Source: Rhizobiaceae bacterium
GTDB taxonomy: Bacteria > Pseudomonadota > Alphaproteobacteria > Rhizobiales > Rhizobiaceae
Direction: 5' to 3'
DNA: 64,000 nt
Assembly: GCA_023953845.1 (NCBI GenBank)
Contig: JAMLJC010000001.1
Span: 4,102,501-4,166,500 of the forward strand
The notes beneath the pieces are model-generated. The model had not been told where the DNA came from, ran no database searches, and saw only the letters and a list, made by a program, of their open reading frames with translations. A program made the position numbers and the translations under genes. Shown here piece by piece: positions 8,567 to 18,171 of this stretch. Every line of letters begins with the position of its first letter. Position 1 is the stretch's first letter.

Positions 8567-8986
8567 ATGGAGCCGCGCGTCTCGATCGTCACCATCGCGG
8601 TGAACGATCTCGAACGCCAGACTGCATTTTATGAGGCGATGGGCCTGACGCGCCATCGTATCGATGACGGAGTCACCTTCTTCCAGATGGGAGGCGTGAT
8701 ACTCGCGCTTTTTCCGAAGGCGAGCGCCGAAGAGGATGCCGGCGTCTGGTTCGGCGAAGGCGTTTCGCGGGTCTATCTGGCGTACAACACGCGTTCGGAA
8801 GGCGAGGTGGATGACGTGCTCGGTCTTGCCGAACGCTGCGGAGGCCGGATCGTCAAGCCGGCGGGCCGCGCTTTCTGGGGCGGCTGGTACGGCTATTTTT
8901 CCGATCCGGAAGGCAATCTCTGGGAGGTCGCCCACAATCCGGACTTTCCGATCGACGCGGAAGGACGTATTGCGCTGCCCGCATGA
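8567..8986 (+). CDS. VOC (glyoxalase/bleomycin resistance) family protein
   Basis: A 139-residue vicinal-oxygen-chelate protein built from two beta-alpha-beta-beta-beta modules. The first opens with VSIVTIAVNDLERQTAFYEA; the second ends with the typical YFSDPEGNLWEVAHNP. The metal-binding Glu is likely the one in LWEVAH. It starts 2 bases after the crotonase stop, and its own stop overlaps the next start by 4 bases (ATGA), so three genes form one operon. The substrate is unknown; glyoxalase I itself is a poor guess. Confidence 0.8.
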   Translation: MEPRVSIVTIAVNDLERQTAFYEAMGLTRHRIDDGVTFFQMGGVILALFPKASAEEDAGVWFGEGVSRVYLAYNTRSEGEVDDVLGLAERCGGRIVKPAGRAFWGGWYGYFSDPEGNLWEVAHNPDFPIDAEGRIALPA

Positions 8987-9504
8987 ACCACGATTCCTAC
9001 GACAACGCCTACATCGCCGGCATACTCAACTCCGTTAAGACGATTGCTATCGTCGGCGCATCGGCCAACGACGTGAGGCCGAGCTTTTTCGTGACGAAAT
9101 ACCTGCTCGACAAGGGGTTCGACGTCTATCCGATCAATCCGGGGCAGGCCGGCAAGGAAATTCTCGGCCGCATGACCTATGCCAGGCTTGCGGATGTGCC
9201 TGTGCCGATCGACATGGTGGATATTTTCCGCGCGTCGGCCATGGTGCCGCCCATCGTCGACGAGGCGCTGGCGCTCGATCCGCTGCCGAAGGTGATCTGG
9301 ATGCAACTCACCGTGCGCCACGACGAGGCGGCGGCGAAGGCCGAGGCGGCCGGTATCAAGGTCGTCATGAACCGCTGCCCGAAGATCGAATACGGCCGCC
9401 TGTCGGGCGAGATAGGCTGGAACGGGGTCAACAGCCGCGTGCTGTCGTCCAGGAAGCCGACCATGCGTTCCGGCTTCCAGAGTTTCGGCATCCGGGTGAA
9501 GTGA
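8983..9504 (+). CDS. CoA-binding domain protein (YccU-like)
   Basis: A 173-residue protein made of a single succinyl-CoA-synthetase-type Rossmann CoA-binding domain. IAIVGASANDVRPSFFV forms the nucleotide loop, YPINPGQAG follows, and VVMNRCPKIEYGRL is near the C terminus, all hallmarks of the YccU family. Its start overlaps the stop of the VOC gene by 4 bases. The biochemical role is unknown; context with a crotonase and a thioesterase suggests acyl-CoA metabolism (inference). Confidence 0.82.
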   Translation: MNHDSYDNAYIAGILNSVKTIAIVGASANDVRPSFFVTKYLLDKGFDVYPINPGQAGKEILGRMTYARLADVPVPIDMVDIFRASAMVPPIVDEALALDPLPKVIWMQLTVRHDEAAAKAEAAGIKVVMNRCPKIEYGRLSGEIGWNGVNSRVLSSRKPTMRSGFQSFGIRVK

Positions 9505-9687
9505 CGGCTCACCGGGCATTGATGCCAATTTAGGACGTTTTGACACGGGAATGGCGTCGTGGCTGCCTGTCATGAAACGTCGTTCTTCCAAATCTTCACC
9601 TGGCGGAATTTTCGTCTTTGCTTTTGCCGCGCCGCTTTGCCAAGAATGCGACCGCATTAGAAAGATTTTTCAGGTGAGGAAAAACTG

Positions 9688-10971
9688 ATGTCCCAGCGCG
9701 CCCCAGGGTTCAACACGCTTGCCGTCCATGCGGGAGCCAAACCCGATCCGGCGACCGGCGCACGGGCGACGCCCATCTACCAGACCACGTCCTACGTGTT
9801 CGACGACGCCGATCACGCTGCGTCGCTGTTCGGGCTGAAGGCGTTCGGCAACATCTACACCCGCATCATGAACCCGACGCAAGCCGTGCTCGAAGAGCGC
9901 GTCGCGGCGCTGGAGGGCGGCACGGCAGCGCTCGCCACGGCATCCGGCCACGCCGCGCAGATGCTCGTCTTCCATACCATCATGCGGCCGGGAGAAAATT
10001 TCGTCGCCGCCAACAAGCTTTACGGCGGCTCGATCAACCAGTTTGGCCATGCCTACAAGAACTTCGACTGGCAGGTGCGCTGGGCCGACGCCAACGATCC
10101 GGCGAGCTTCGAGGCGCAGATCGATGACAAGACCAAGGCGATCTTCATCGAGAGTGTGGCGAACCCGGCCGGCAACTTCGTCGATATCGAGAAGATCGGC
10201 GACATCGCGCGCAGGCACGGCATTCCGCTGATCGTCGACAATACGATGGCTTCGCCCTATCTGGTTCGGCCGATCGAGCACGGAGCCGACATCGTCGTCC
10301 ATTCGCTGACCAAGTTCATCGGCGGTCACGGCAACTCCGTTGGCGGCATTCTGGTCGATGGCGGGACTTTCGACTGGTCGAAGTCCGGAAAGTACCCGAT
10401 GCTGTCGGAGCCGCGTCCTGAATATGCCGGTATCGTGCTGCACGAGACGTTCGGCAATTTCGCCTTCGCTATCGCGGCGCGGGTGCTCGGCCTGCGCGAT
10501 TTCGGCCCGGCCATCTCTCCGTTCAACGCCTTCCTGATCCTGACGGGTCTGGAGACGCTTCCGCTGCGCATGCAGCGCCATTCAGACAATGCGTTGACCG
10601 TCGCAGGCTGGCTGTCGGATCATCCCAAGGTTGCCTGGGTGGAGCATTCCGGTCTCCCGACCAGCAAAAACCACGCGCTGCAGAAGAAGTATTCGCCGAA
10701 CGGGGCGGGTGCCGTTTTCACCTTCGGCCTCAAGGGTGGCTACGATGCGGGCGTGAAGTTCGTGGATTCGCTCGAGCTTTTCTCGCATCTCGCCAACATC
10801 GGCGACACCAAGTCGCTGGTGATCCACCCGGCCTCGACCACGCACCGCCAGCTTTCGGACGAGCAGAAGATCGCCGCCGGGGCAGGGCCGGACACGGTAC
10901 GCCTCTCCATCGGCATCGAGGATGCGCAGGACATCATCGCCGACCTCGATCAGGCGCTGTCCAAAGTCTGA
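9688..10971 (+). CDS. metY: O-acetylhomoserine sulfhydrylase (aminocarboxypropyltransferase)
   Basis: A 427-residue PLP enzyme of the Cys/Met metabolism family, predicted to make homocysteine from O-acetylhomoserine and sulfide. The PLP lysine is in HSLTKFIGGHG, and SVANPAGNFVDIEKI, VDNTMASPYLVRP and the C-terminal HPASTTHRQL are family motifs. Length and N terminus (GFNTLAVHAGAKPDPATGAR) favour MetY over MetZ. AGGTGAGG lies about 9 bases before the ATG. The 183-base upstream gap shows no recognisable SAM-II riboswitch core. Confidence 0.92.
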   Translation: MSQRAPGFNTLAVHAGAKPDPATGARATPIYQTTSYVFDDADHAASLFGLKAFGNIYTRIMNPTQAVLEERVAALEGGTAALATASGHAAQMLVFHTIMRPGENFVAANKLYGGSINQFGHAYKNFDWQVRWADANDPASFEAQIDDKTKAIFIESVANPAGNFVDIEKIGDIARRHGIPLIVDNTMASPYLVRPIEHGADIVVHSLTKFIGGHGNSVGGILVDGGTFDWSKSGKYPMLSEPRPEYAGIVLHETFGNFAFAIAARVLGLRDFGPAISPFNAFLILTGLETLPLRMQRHSDNALTVAGWLSDHPKVAWVEHSGLPTSKNHALQKKYSPNGAGAVFTFGLKGGYDAGVKFVDSLELFSHLANIGDTKSLVIHPASTTHRQLSDEQKIAAGAGPDTVRLSIGIEDAQDIIADLDQALSKV

Positions 10972-10984
10972 TCGGCATGGCACA

Positions 10985-11010
10985 GAGAGGCTCCAGCAGA
11001 GGAGCCTCTC
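10985..11010 (+). promoter_or_regulatory. Perfect hairpin covering the ribosome-binding site of the cupin gene
   Basis: GAGAGGCTCC (10985-10994) and GGAGCCTCTC (11001-11010) form a perfect 10-bp stem with loop AGCAGA. It ends one base before the ATG at 11012. The purine run AGAGGAG that should act as Shine-Dalgarno lies in the loop and 3' arm. No T-run follows, so a plain terminator for metY is less likely. It may limit translation of the cupin gene. Confidence 0.55.
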
Positions 11011-11011
11011 G

Positions 11012-11371
11012 ATGACCGCGCCGAAATTCCTGAGCATCGACATCTCCGCCGTGCAGCCGGAGGCGGGAGCACCCGCCAGAGACCGCCTCATTTCCGGCGA
11101 CCCTAAATTCCTGACATGGAATATCGAGGAGGTCGAAGGCGGCCTCTATGCGGGTATCTGGGAAGCCACGCCCGGAAAGTGGCGCATCCAGTACGACGAG
11201 TGGGAGTTCTGCCATATCCTGGCGGGCCTGTCGGTCGTGACCGAGGACGATGGCGAGGCGCGGATCGTGAAACCCGGAGACAGCTTTGTCCTGAGGCCCG
11301 GTTTCAGCGGCACCTGGGAAGTCATCCAGACGACCCGCAAGGAATATGTGATCCGGCTTAGGGCCGGATAA
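11012..11371 (+). CDS. Small cupin-domain protein (DUF861-like)
   Basis: A 119-residue single cupin barrel. The segment YDEWEFCHILAGLSVVTEDD and the later VKPGDSFVLRPGFSGTWEV correspond to the two cupin motifs of the DUF861 (ethanolamine-utilisation-like) group. The metal-binding His residues of classical cupins are only partly kept. ATG 11012 (MTAPKF) is chosen because it begins the conserved region. Its 3' end overlaps the convergent P450 gene by 14 bases. Function unknown. Confidence 0.75.
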   Translation: MTAPKFLSIDISAVQPEAGAPARDRLISGDPKFLTWNIEEVEGGLYAGIWEATPGKWRIQYDEWEFCHILAGLSVVTEDDGEARIVKPGDSFVLRPGFSGTWEVIQTTRKEYVIRLRAG

Positions 11372-12608
11372 GGACGTCGAGCCGCTCCAACCCATGGAAA
11401 TGATAGACGTCGTTCACGCGCGGTTCTTCAGCGAGGCGGAGTTCCGGCAGCCGGTCGAACAGCACCTTTAGTCCTATCTGCAATTCGAGCCGGGCCAGCG
11501 GCGCGCCGATGCAGAAGTGAATGCCGGCGCCGAAGGAGACGTTCTTCTGATCCGTACGGTCTGGCCGGAATTCCGTCGGCGCCTCGAACGATTGCGGGTC
11601 ATGGTTCGCCATGCCGAGCAGCAGGGCGACCTGCTGGCCCGGCTCCACCGTCACGCCGGGCGCGGCTTCGATCTCGTGATAGGCGTAGCGCGTGAACATG
11701 TGCAGCGGCGCGTCGATGCGCAGGCATTCCTCTGTTGCCGCTTCCGTCGCCTCGGGCGTCGCGAAGAAGCGGCGCGGATCGCCGCCCTGCCGCAATATCG
11801 TACGGACGGCGTTTCCGGCCTGATGCACCGTCGCTTCATGGCCTGCATTGAGCAGCAGTATCGTCGATGAAATCAGTTCGTCCTCGGAGAGCTTCTGGCC
11901 GCCCTCATGCGCCGAAATCAGCAGGGAAAGCAGGTCTTCGCCGGGATTTTCGCGTCGCTGCCTGATGTAGCTCCGCAGGAAAACCGTGAAATCGCGCGCC
12001 GCGCGCTCGGCGCGCTCCTCGGTCTCTCGCGTGCGGCCATGCATGTACATGGCGACCATGTCGTGCGACCAGTCGAGCAATTGCGGTCCCATCTGCACCG
12101 GAACGCCGAGCATTTCCGCGATGATGGTGATCGGCAGCGGCGCGGCATAGGCCGGCAGCAGATCGATCGTTCCCGTGGCGGGAAAGCGGTCGACCAGTTC
12201 GTTGGCGAGCGCTTCGATGCGTGGTCTCAGCCGCTCGACCTGACGCGACACGAAGGCGCGATTCACCAGCGTCCGTAGACGCGTATGAACCGGCGGCTCC
12301 AGTTCCAGCATGGAGTTGGCTTCGATCCCGTCGAAGGTCGCGAGATGGGCGCGGCTGCCGTCCGCAGCGACGGAAAGATACCCGCCGGGTCGCTCGCGCC
12401 CGAAACGGCGGTCGCGCAGCAGGCGGTTGACGTCTTCGTAGCGGCCGAAGCACCAGAGGCCGTAGTCTTCCCAGAAGAATACGCCGCCCTGTTCGTGGAG
12501 CCAGCGATAGGCTTCATACGGATTCCGGAAGAACGCCCGCTCGTGCGGGTCGAGCCGCAGCCGGCGGCCAGCAGGGTCGTAGGCGAGATAGGACGGGCGA
12601 TCTGTCAT
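11358..12608 (-). CDS. Cytochrome P450
   Basis: A 416-residue soluble bacterial P450. The heme-thiolate loop is FGAGIHFCIGAPLARLE (Cys ligand), the I-helix oxygen-activation motif is LLNAGHEATVH, and the K-helix ExxR is in EECLRID. The HLATFDGIEANSMLELEPP segment near the N terminus carries the typical substrate-side region. No ferredoxin or ferredoxin reductase gene is adjacent, so it must use partners encoded elsewhere. It is divergent from a DAO-type oxidase and overlaps the cupin gene tail to tail. The substrate cannot be predicted. Confidence 0.92.
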   Translation of the reverse strand: MTDRPSYLAYDPAGRRLRLDPHERAFFRNPYEAYRWLHEQGGVFFWEDYGLWCFGRYEDVNRLLRDRRFGRERPGGYLSVAADGSRAHLATFDGIEANSMLELEPPVHTRLRTLVNRAFVSRQVERLRPRIEALANELVDRFPATGTIDLLPAYAAPLPITIIAEMLGVPVQMGPQLLDWSHDMVAMYMHGRTRETEERAERAARDFTVFLRSYIRQRRENPGEDLLSLLISAHEGGQKLSEDELISSTILLLNAGHEATVHQAGNAVRTILRQGGDPRRFFATPEATEAATEECLRIDAPLHMFTRYAYHEIEAAPGVTVEPGQQVALLLGMANHDPQSFEAPTEFRPDRTDQKNVSFGAGIHFCIGAPLARLELQIGLKVLFDRLPELRLAEEPRVNDVYHFHGLERLDVLIRP

Positions 12609-12694
12609 CCCGTGCAGATAGCGCGGCTTGCCATGGCCGCGCCAGAGTTTGTAACTGGATGCGAAAAGAGCTCGCGCGCCATTGGAGGTCCTGC

Positions 12695-13795
12695 TTGAAC
12701 ATCATCGTCTTGGGGGCAGGGATCGCCGGACTGTCGACCGCGTGGTCGCTGGTCAAGCGCGGACACAATGTGACGCTGCTGGAGCAGGGGGCGATTCCGA
12801 ATCCACTCGCCGCCTCGGGAGATCATCATCGGATCATCCGCCGCGCCTACGGAGCCGCCGCCGGTTATGGCCGTTTGATCACGGAAGCCTACGAGGCTTG
12901 GGACGAGCTGTGGTCCGACCTCGGCGAAAGCCACCTCGACCCGCGCGGGTTTCTCTGCATATCCCGCGAAGAAGGCGACGAGGCGGAAGAATATCTGCAA
13001 GGCATGCGCGACGGCGGCTACGGCTTCGACTATGTCGAGGCGGCGGAAGCGGCCCGCCGCTGGCCTTTCCTTGAAGCGGACACGTTCCGCTATGCTTTCT
13101 TCTCGACAGAGGGCGGTGCGCTGCATTGCCGTCGGATCGCGGCCGGCATCGCAAAATGGCTGCGCGAACACGGCGCCAATGTCTATGAGAACAGCAAGGT
13201 CGTCGCGATCGACCGCGACGCTGGCAAGGTCGAACTGGAAAGCGGCGAGATGCTTTCCGCCGATCGCGTCGTGATTACGGCCGGCGCGTGGGTCCTGAAG
13301 CTGTTTCCGGAGCTAGGCGCCGAGCTCACCACCTACCGCACGGCGGTCGTCTATCTGGAGCCGCCTGCCGATCTCAGGGCCGCGTGGGCCGAAGCGCCGG
13401 TCATCCTCGATGTCGGCGGCACGACGGACGGCTACATCATCCCGCCTTCCGGCGGCGGCGGGCTGAAATTCGGCTCCGGGCTGCACAAGGTGCGGACCAG
13501 CGACGCCGACTGGAACCGGGAGCCGGTGGAAGGCGAGGGCGAGGCGATCCGCAACCTCTTCGCGCCGCCCATGAAGCGGATCGGGGAGTATGAGGTCACC
13601 AGTGTCGTCACCTGCGCCTACACGTTTACGGACGACGAGCGCTTCACGGCGGGCGAGTTCGGAACATGCCTCGTCGTCTCGGCCTGCTCGGGGCACGGCT
13701 ACAAGTTCGGCGCCTCGGTCGGGCGGCGGGCTGCCGAAGCGGTCGAAAGCGGCGGCATCGACGATTTCAGGCGGTGGCTGCGCGCCGAGGCCTAG
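12695..13795 (+). CDS. FAD-dependent oxidoreductase, DAO / monomeric sarcosine oxidase type
   Basis: A 366-residue flavoprotein of the D-amino-acid oxidase family. The dinucleotide-binding motif VLGAGIAGLSTAWSLVKRG begins at residue 4, RIIRRAYG and GGALHCRRIAAGIAKWLREHG follow, and SACSGHGYKFG near the C terminus is typical of sarcosine oxidase-like members. I chose TTG 12695 because GGAGG stands 7 bases upstream and the Rossmann motif begins immediately after; the ATG at 12659 would add 12 unconserved residues. It probably oxidises a secondary or N-methyl amine. Substrate unknown. Confidence 0.83.
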   Translation: MNIIVLGAGIAGLSTAWSLVKRGHNVTLLEQGAIPNPLAASGDHHRIIRRAYGAAAGYGRLITEAYEAWDELWSDLGESHLDPRGFLCISREEGDEAEEYLQGMRDGGYGFDYVEAAEAARRWPFLEADTFRYAFFSTEGGALHCRRIAAGIAKWLREHGANVYENSKVVAIDRDAGKVELESGEMLSADRVVITAGAWVLKLFPELGAELTTYRTAVVYLEPPADLRAAWAEAPVILDVGGTTDGYIIPPSGGGGLKFGSGLHKVRTSDADWNREPVEGEGEAIRNLFAPPMKRIGEYEVTSVVTCAYTFTDDERFTAGEFGTCLVVSACSGHGYKFGASVGRRAAEAVESGGIDDFRRWLRAEA

Positions 13796-13856
13796 CCAGG
13801 GTCTGCCGGGCCATTAACCTGAACGGCCGGAAGCGATACCTGCCCAACCGGGCGGC

Positions 13857-13887
13857 CTTGCGCAGGCCGTGGCAGCCATCCTATCTA
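13857..13887 (+). promoter_or_regulatory. Candidate heat-shock (sigma-32 type) promoter of clpP
   Basis: CTTGCG (13857-13862) and CCTATCTA (13880-13887) are 17 bases apart. This resembles alphaproteobacterial RpoH promoters, with a CTTG core and a C-rich TAT -10. It lies about 70 bases before the clpP start. The match is by eye and not exclusive. Confidence 0.4.
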
Positions 13888-13953
13888 GGGATTAACCAGC
13901 CAATCCCGATTCTGAGCATTTTTCACCGGAATCGCGTCCAACAAGGGACAGTG

Positions 13954-14586
13954 ATGAAGAATCCCGTCGAGACCTACATGAACCTCGTGCCGATGGTGGT
14001 CGAGCAGACCAATCGCGGCGAGCGCGCCTATGACATCTTCTCGCGCCTGCTCAAGGAGCGCATCATCTTCATCACCGGTCCGGTCGAAGACGGCATGGCG
14101 ACCCTGGTCTGCGCGCAGCTTCTGTTTCTCGAAGCCGAGAACCCGAAGAAGGAGATCAATCTTTACATCAATTCGCCGGGCGGCGTGGTGACGTCGGGCA
14201 TGGCGATCTACGACACCATGCAGTTCATCAAGCCGGCGGTGGCGACGCTCTGCGTCGGGCAGGCGGCGTCCATGGGCTCGCTGCTGCTTTGCGCCGGTCA
14301 CAAGGACATGCGCTTCGCCACGCCGAATGCGCGCATCATGGTGCACCAGCCCTCGGGCGGTTTTCAGGGGCAGGCCTCCGACATCGAGCGTCACGCGCAG
14401 GACATCATCAAGCTGAAGCGCCGGCTGAACGAGGTCTATGTCAAGCATACCGGACGGGACTACGAGACCATCGAGCGGACGCTCGACCGCGACCACTTCA
14501 TGACGGCCGACGAGGCAAAGGATTTCGGTCTGATCGACAAGGTGATCACCACCCGTGAAGCCATGGAGACGGCGGTCGGCGTCTGA
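13954..14586 (+). CDS. clpP: ATP-dependent Clp protease proteolytic subunit
   Basis: A 210-residue serine peptidase that forms the double-heptamer chamber fed by ClpX or ClpA. The catalytic triad is Ser106 (GQAASMGS), His131 (ARIMVHQPSGG) and Asp180 (DRDHFM). The C-terminal DEAKDFGLIDKVI is conserved. ATG 13954 (MKNPVETYM) is the family start; the frame stays open upstream without coding character. It sits 318 bases before clpX, as in related genomes. Confidence 0.97.
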   Translation: MKNPVETYMNLVPMVVEQTNRGERAYDIFSRLLKERIIFITGPVEDGMATLVCAQLLFLEAENPKKEINLYINSPGGVVTSGMAIYDTMQFIKPAVATLCVGQAASMGSLLLCAGHKDMRFATPNARIMVHQPSGGFQGQASDIERHAQDIIKLKRRLNEVYVKHTGRDYETIERTLDRDHFMTADEAKDFGLIDKVITTREAMETAVGV

Positions 14587-14904
14587 TAGGATGCGAATGA
14601 CCACCCGAAGCGACAGCAGTGGATATTGACGCCTTACTGCGGCAATTCCGTCACAATTTGCTGTTTCCTCGTTCTCGCCCAGGCCCTACGTTAAGCCAAA
14701 ATTGAGTTTCGGCGGCTTAGCTTCGAAAGGGGATATGTCCGTATCGTGAATGCGGATTCGGGTGCAGAGCGTCTAGAGTTTGGAATTCTGCCAGCCAAAA
14801 CTGTTGGCAGAGGCGTGCGGACGCCTTAACTTGCTGGTAAGGCTTGCGTTGCAGGCAACTAAGGGCGCCGCTTTCCGGGCGGCGCCAAGAAGGACTGAGA
14901 AGGC
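14587..14904 (+). other. clpP-clpX intergenic region with a leader hairpin
   Basis: No gene is apparent in these 318 bases. Part of it is AT-richer (around 14640-14720), which suggests a separate clpX promoter, but I cannot fix a -35/-10 pair. GGCGCCGC (14864-14871) pairs perfectly with GCGGCGCC (14879-14886) around the loop TTTCCGG, placing an 8-bp hairpin 19 bases before the clpX ATG. It has no T-run, so it is more likely a leader element than a terminator. Confidence 0.5.
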
Positions 14905-16168
<1,264 letters not shown>

Positions 16169-16179
<11 letters not shown>

Positions 16180-17791
16180 CCGACCTGCCTTCATGACGAT
16201 CCGCGACGGCGCCTGCGGGCGCCGCTTTCGTGTCCGGTCGAAGGGTGTGGGCGCTGGATTGCACCATGGCGACGAGCGCCTTGCGGTCGACCTTTCCATT
16301 GATGTTGAGCGGCATCGGCTCAACAATATGAATCTCGGCCGGCACCATGTAGTTTGGGAGTGTCAGGCGCATTCGTGCGCGTATATCGTCCGGCGAAAGC
16401 GTCGTGCTCGCACAGAAGCCGATGAGACCTTCGGCTGAGCCGAAATTGACCGGCCAGGCGATCGTCGCCACCGTTTCCGTACCGGCAGCTTTGCGCAGAT
16501 GCGCGTCGATCTCCTCCAGTTCGATGCGGTTGCCTTTCACCTTGACCTGATTGTCCATGCGTCCCAGGTGATGATAGGTGCCGTTTTCATCCTGTCGTCC
16601 GAGATCGCCGGTCAGATACCAGCGCTGTCCGTCGATGAGTCGGAAGCGGTCAGCGGTCTGCCCGGGTGCATTGAAGTAGCCGATGGCAAGCTGCGGACCT
16701 GAAAGCGCGATCTCGCCCGCCTGGCCAGCTTCGACCGGCTGTTGCTTCTCATCGAGAATGGCCACGGTTGTTGTGTCGTAGGGGCGCCCTATCGCGAGCG
16801 TCCCGCGTTCCGGGGTCGCGACAGGCGGCTCGGTCAGCGTCTGGCGCATGCAGACGACCGTGGCCTCGGTAGGTCCGTATATATTCTCGACGACACCGGA
16901 CGGCGTTGCCTCGGCCCAGGCCTGGGCGACGGTGACGGGCAGGGGCTCGCCGCAGAAGATGGACAGGCGAAGGCTTGGGAAAATGCCTGGTTTGAGCGCG
17001 CCGAGGCGCCGCATCGTGGCAGCGATCGTCGGCACGGAGAGCCAGACGCTGATCTCATGGCTGCGGATGAAATGCGCCGGAGCCACGAGATCGAGCTGCG
17101 ACATCAGATGGAGCGAACTCCCCGCGCGCCAGGCCAGGAACATGTTGTGGACTGTGAGATCGAAAGTGACATCGCAGCATTCTCCGATCCGGTCTTTCTC
17201 CGTAAATCGCGTCCACGGCTCCGTCTGGTCGAGATAGTGCTGAAGCGCCGCGGAGGCGATGACCACGCCTTTCGGTGTCCCCGTCGTGCCTGACGTGAAG
17301 ATGACATAGGCCGGGTGACCTGGCGAGACGGGCACCGGCTCGTCCAGCGCATCGCCCGGCAGAGCGTCGAGGCGCAAGGCCCGATCCACCCGTCCATTGC
17401 CTGCGGGCGCGACGATCAGTTCAGGCGCCGCCGCGAGAACGCCGGCTGTGAGCAGGCTTTCGCCTGTGCTATCGACGACCAGCGCATCGAGATCGAGCAT
17501 CCGCAGCAGTTCGACGAGGCGTGCCTCCGGCCATTTCTGGTTGAGGGGAACATAGGTGCCGCCCGACCATGCCGTCGCGATGATGCCGGCATAAGCCTCC
17601 ATGCTGCGCGTCGCGAGGATGCCGACGCGCCCGGACCGGCGCGCGGAAGCCAGCCGGGCAGCCAATCTCGAGGCAAGCCCCGAAAGCGCAAAATAATTGT
17701 GGGTGACGCTGCCGACTACCAGCGCCGGCAGATGAGCATGGCGGCGTGCAGTATCGAAGAATGACCGCGCGGCGTTGAACCGATTTCGCAT
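16169..17791 (-). CDS. Stand-alone amino-acid adenylation enzyme (DltA/NRPS A-domain type)
   Basis: A 540-residue ANL-superfamily adenylating enzyme predicted to activate an amino acid with ATP and load it on a carrier protein. Core motifs in order are A3 (FTSGTTGTPKGVV), an A4 region with CDVTFDLTVHNMF (substrate-binding Asp), A5 (NIYGPTEATVV), A7 (YLTGDLGR), A8 (GRMDNQVKVKGNRIELEE) and A10 Lys in NINGKVDRKAL. No condensation or thiolation domain is fused. ATG 17791 is preferred because GGGGA lies 4 bases upstream; an in-frame ATG at 17854 is possible. It is divergent from a discrete carrier protein gene 127 bases away, its likely partner. The activated amino acid is unknown. Confidence 0.85.
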
Positions 17792-17918
17792 GTGTTCCCC
17801 GAGGTCGCCGGGCGAGCGGTCTCGCACTTCGGATGACGATCCGACGAACCTCATACATTGTTAAACAAAACTCAATTCCTGTCGGCTCTCTTTGTCACTC
17901 TTAGGATGGGGAGCCGCT

Positions 17919-18170
17919 ATGCGGGACGAGAAATTCGGGGCGGTCAGGCGCCTTCTTACCGAAAAGCTTGTCGATCGGGGCGACACGCGTCACTTGTCGG
18001 ATGATGATTCGCTGTTCGCCGCCGGCCGCCTCGATTCGATGGCCGCGCTTGAAGTGATGATGCTGCTTGAATCGACCTATGGAATCGATCTTGCCGATGC
18101 CGACTTCGACGTCTCAAGGATCGATACGCTGCGCGAGCTGCGGGCGCTTGTGAACGGGGCCGCCGGCTAG
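17919..18170 (+). CDS. Discrete acyl/peptidyl carrier protein
   Basis: An 83-residue acidic four-helix carrier protein. Ser40 in GRLDSMAALEVM is the expected phosphopantetheine attachment site. The second half (ESTYGIDLADADF...IDTLRELRALV) is typical of DltC-like or PCP-like carriers. ATG 17919 follows GGATGGGGAG. It lies divergent from the adenylation enzyme and stops one base before the end of the convergent MBOAT-like gene. It is not the fatty-acid AcpP by sequence or context. Confidence 0.85.
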   Translation: MRDEKFGAVRRLLTEKLVDRGDTRHLSDDDSLFAAGRLDSMAALEVMMLLESTYGIDLADADFDVSRIDTLRELRALVNGAAG

Positions 18171-18171
18171 G

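Noticed and set aside
9505..9687. SAM-II or SAM/SAH riboswitch upstream of metY
   Set aside because: Rhizobial met genes often carry SAM-II elements, but I cannot find the conserved pseudoknot core in this 183-base gap.
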